Assembly: GCA_038030265.1 (NCBI GenBank)
Contig: CM075943.1
Span: forward strand, 4,402,001 to 4,466,000
DNA from: Corythucha ciliata
Taxonomy: Eukaryota > Arthropoda > Insecta > Hemiptera > Tingidae
Reading direction: 5' to 3'
DNA length: 64,000 bases
Of the stretch, positions 62,750 through 64,000 are shown in pieces. Numbering within the stretch: position 1 is the stretch's first letter; each line of letters opens with the position of its first letter. The notes beneath the pieces were generated by a model. That model saw nothing but the letters and a program-made list of their open reading frames with translations. It made no database searches and was not told the origin of the DNA. Made by a program: the position numbers and the translations under genes.

Positions 62750-63200
62750 TAAATTTCTACCGTCGTTTTCTATCGTCTGCAGCACAACTTCAACCGCCCC
62801 TTCACTCCGCTCTCGCCGGTCTCCGCGGTAAACAACCAATAATTTGGACCCCGGCACTCGAGCAAGCTTTCCAGTCGTGCAAAGAACATCTCGCAACAGC
62901 AACCATTCTCGCTCATCCTGACCCCAAGGCTCAACTCGGGCTCTTCACTGATGCCTCTCAAGCTGCCATCGGGGCATGTCTTCAACAACGCGGGGCGTGT
63001 GAGTGGCAGCCCCTCGCATTTTTCTCCCAAAAACTGACTCCACGCCAACAGCAGTGGCCAGCTTTTCATCGAGAACTTCTTGCCGTCTACGCTGCCATAC
63101 AACACTTTCGTCATTCCCTTGAAGCCCAAACTTTCACTGTCTACACGGATCACAAGCCTCTCACGTTCGCCTTTCGTAAACGCCCCCAATACGACTTAAC
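62746..63200 (+). pseudogene. pol: Element D RNase H
   Basis: RNase H shows LGLFTDASQAAIGACLQQ (Asp), HRELLAVYAAIQHFRHSL (Glu), and FTVYTDHKPLTFAF (Asp). After this the nominal frame reads nonsense to 63336; the true reading moves to the frame starting at 63201, a frameshift. Confidence 0.9.
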
Positions 63201-64000
63201 CAGCTCTCGTTTGTTTCCCTGTTCACGACCGACATTCAACACATCAGCGGCGCTGCAAACATTGTCGCCGATACTCTATCTCGAGTGTATTCTCTCACCG
63301 CTGCAGTTCCTCCCCCTGTCGATCTCACAACACTAGCTAAAGCGCAAAATCATGATGATGAACTTCGTGACCTCCTCAAAACCAACGATTCGTCCCTTCG
63401 CCTCCAAAATGTTGACATCCCCGGGTCCGACATTACTCTTGTTTGCGACACGTCAACATCAACTCTTCGACCCTTCGTACCTACTCCACTTCGACGCCGC
63501 ATTTTCGACTCTCTCCATAATTTGAGTCATCCCGGCATCAAAGCAACTACCCGGCTCATTTCACAACGCTTTGTGTGGCCTCGAATCCGTCAAGATTGCC
63601 GAGCGTGGTCACGGGCGTGTATTTCTTGCCAACGCGCCAAAATAACTCGCCACGTACACTCTCCACCTGGCAACTGTCTAACTGTGATCGACAGATTCAC
63701 GCGATGGCCCGAAGTTTGGCCACTCGAAGACAGCTCCGCACCCACCGCCGCAAATGCTCTCGTCAACTGTTGGTTTTCCCGATTCGGCACACCGTCCCGA
63801 ATCACGACTGACCAGAGCGGACAGTTCAAATCCCCGTTATTCCGATCTCTCGCATCAACCTTCGGTTTCGAACGCTTCCGGACCACTAGTTATCATCCCT
63901 GCGCCAATGGTCTAGTCGAAACTTTTCATCGCCATTTAAGAGCGTCACTCATGTGTCACCCGACTATGAACTGGCTACAAGCTCTACCACTCGTTCTTCT
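63201..64000 (+). CDS. int: Element D integrase (runs off the window)
   Basis: An open frame of 266 codons to the window end; it has no early Met because it is the middle of pol. It starts with the RNase H tail (SGAANIVADTLSRV). Then come the zinc domain HNLSHPGIKATTRL with CISCQRAK, and the core with TVIDRFTRWPE, ITTDQSGQF (second catalytic Asp) and NGLVETFHRHLRASL (Glu). Compared with B and F, about 25-30 residues are lost in frame between HVHSPPGN and CLTVIDRF. That removes the segment with the first catalytic Asp (HVHVDIVGPLP in F), so the enzyme should be dead although the frame is open. Confidence 0.88.

Overview
The window is animal nuclear DNA made almost wholly of mobile elements and degenerate repeats. 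It carries Ty3/Gypsy LTR retrotransposons, Jockey/I-type LINEs with endonuclease, reverse transcriptase (RT) and RNase H, a Penelope-like element, hAT- and PIF/Harbinger-type DNA transposons, THAP-type zinc-finger fragments, spliced-exon signals and tRNA-like sequences with eukaryotic promoter boxes. Together these suggest an invertebrate, most likely an arthropod; the species cannot be named. No complete host gene is visible. Two short exons are the best host candidates: 49406-49557 (- strand) and a THAP exon at 51115-51270 (+ strand).

Layout. 1-1.7 kb: dispersed repeats. 1.75-6.07 kb: decayed Gypsy element A with two 130-bp LTRs. 6.3-8.15 kb: degenerate short-motif arrays. 8.16-10.76 kb: a small MITE split by a 2.45-kb hAT-like element that carries a 20-bp minisatellite. 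11.94-27.73 kb: a four-part nest. Gypsy element B (LTRs at both ends, 4-bp target duplication) holds Gypsy element C on the opposite strand, and its 3' LTR is split by a 9.8-kb TTA-flanked DNA transposon. That transposon holds a nearly intact 5.3-kb LINE (J) with its own target duplication. 29.3-32.16 kb: LINE G, joined directly to Gypsy element F on the opposite strand (34.4-32.15 kb). 34.4-44.9 kb: arrays of a roughly 33-nt motif, a hAT-like element (37047-39295) inserted in a LINE relic, and a 1.85-kb tandem duplication (40.09-43.80 kb). 45-52 kb: the least repetitive part, with the two host-like exons. 52.4-54.0 kb: motif arrays in both orientations and a 137-bp MITE. 54.16-61.1 kb: a duplicated 2.45-kb block (gag relic, motif array, LTR and gag start of element D). 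Its copies are separated by a Penelope-like relic and a tRNA-bearing inverted repeat. 60.4-64 kb: Gypsy element D, running off the window end.

The coding material works as selfish replication modules, not as a host pathway. Gypsy elements encode gag, protease, RT, RNase H and integrase. LINEs encode a zinc-knuckle ORF1 and an endonuclease-RT-RNase H ORF2. The Penelope element encodes an RT with a GIY-YIG nuclease. Nearly all copies carry stops, frameshifts or deletions; LINE J is the least damaged. Elements B, D and F share features of the CsRn1 clade: a primer site matching tRNA-Trp in B and D, and a C-x2-H-x9-C-x3-C gag knuckle in D and F.

The most unusual signal is a degenerate motif of about 30-35 nt (core TCAATTTTAGCCGCGAATTA) repeated in more than a dozen arrays on both strands. 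Several arrays start at a transposon-like end, CAGTGGCGTAGGTAGGAA, so they may be the body of an undescribed repeat or transposon family rather than ordinary satellite DNA.
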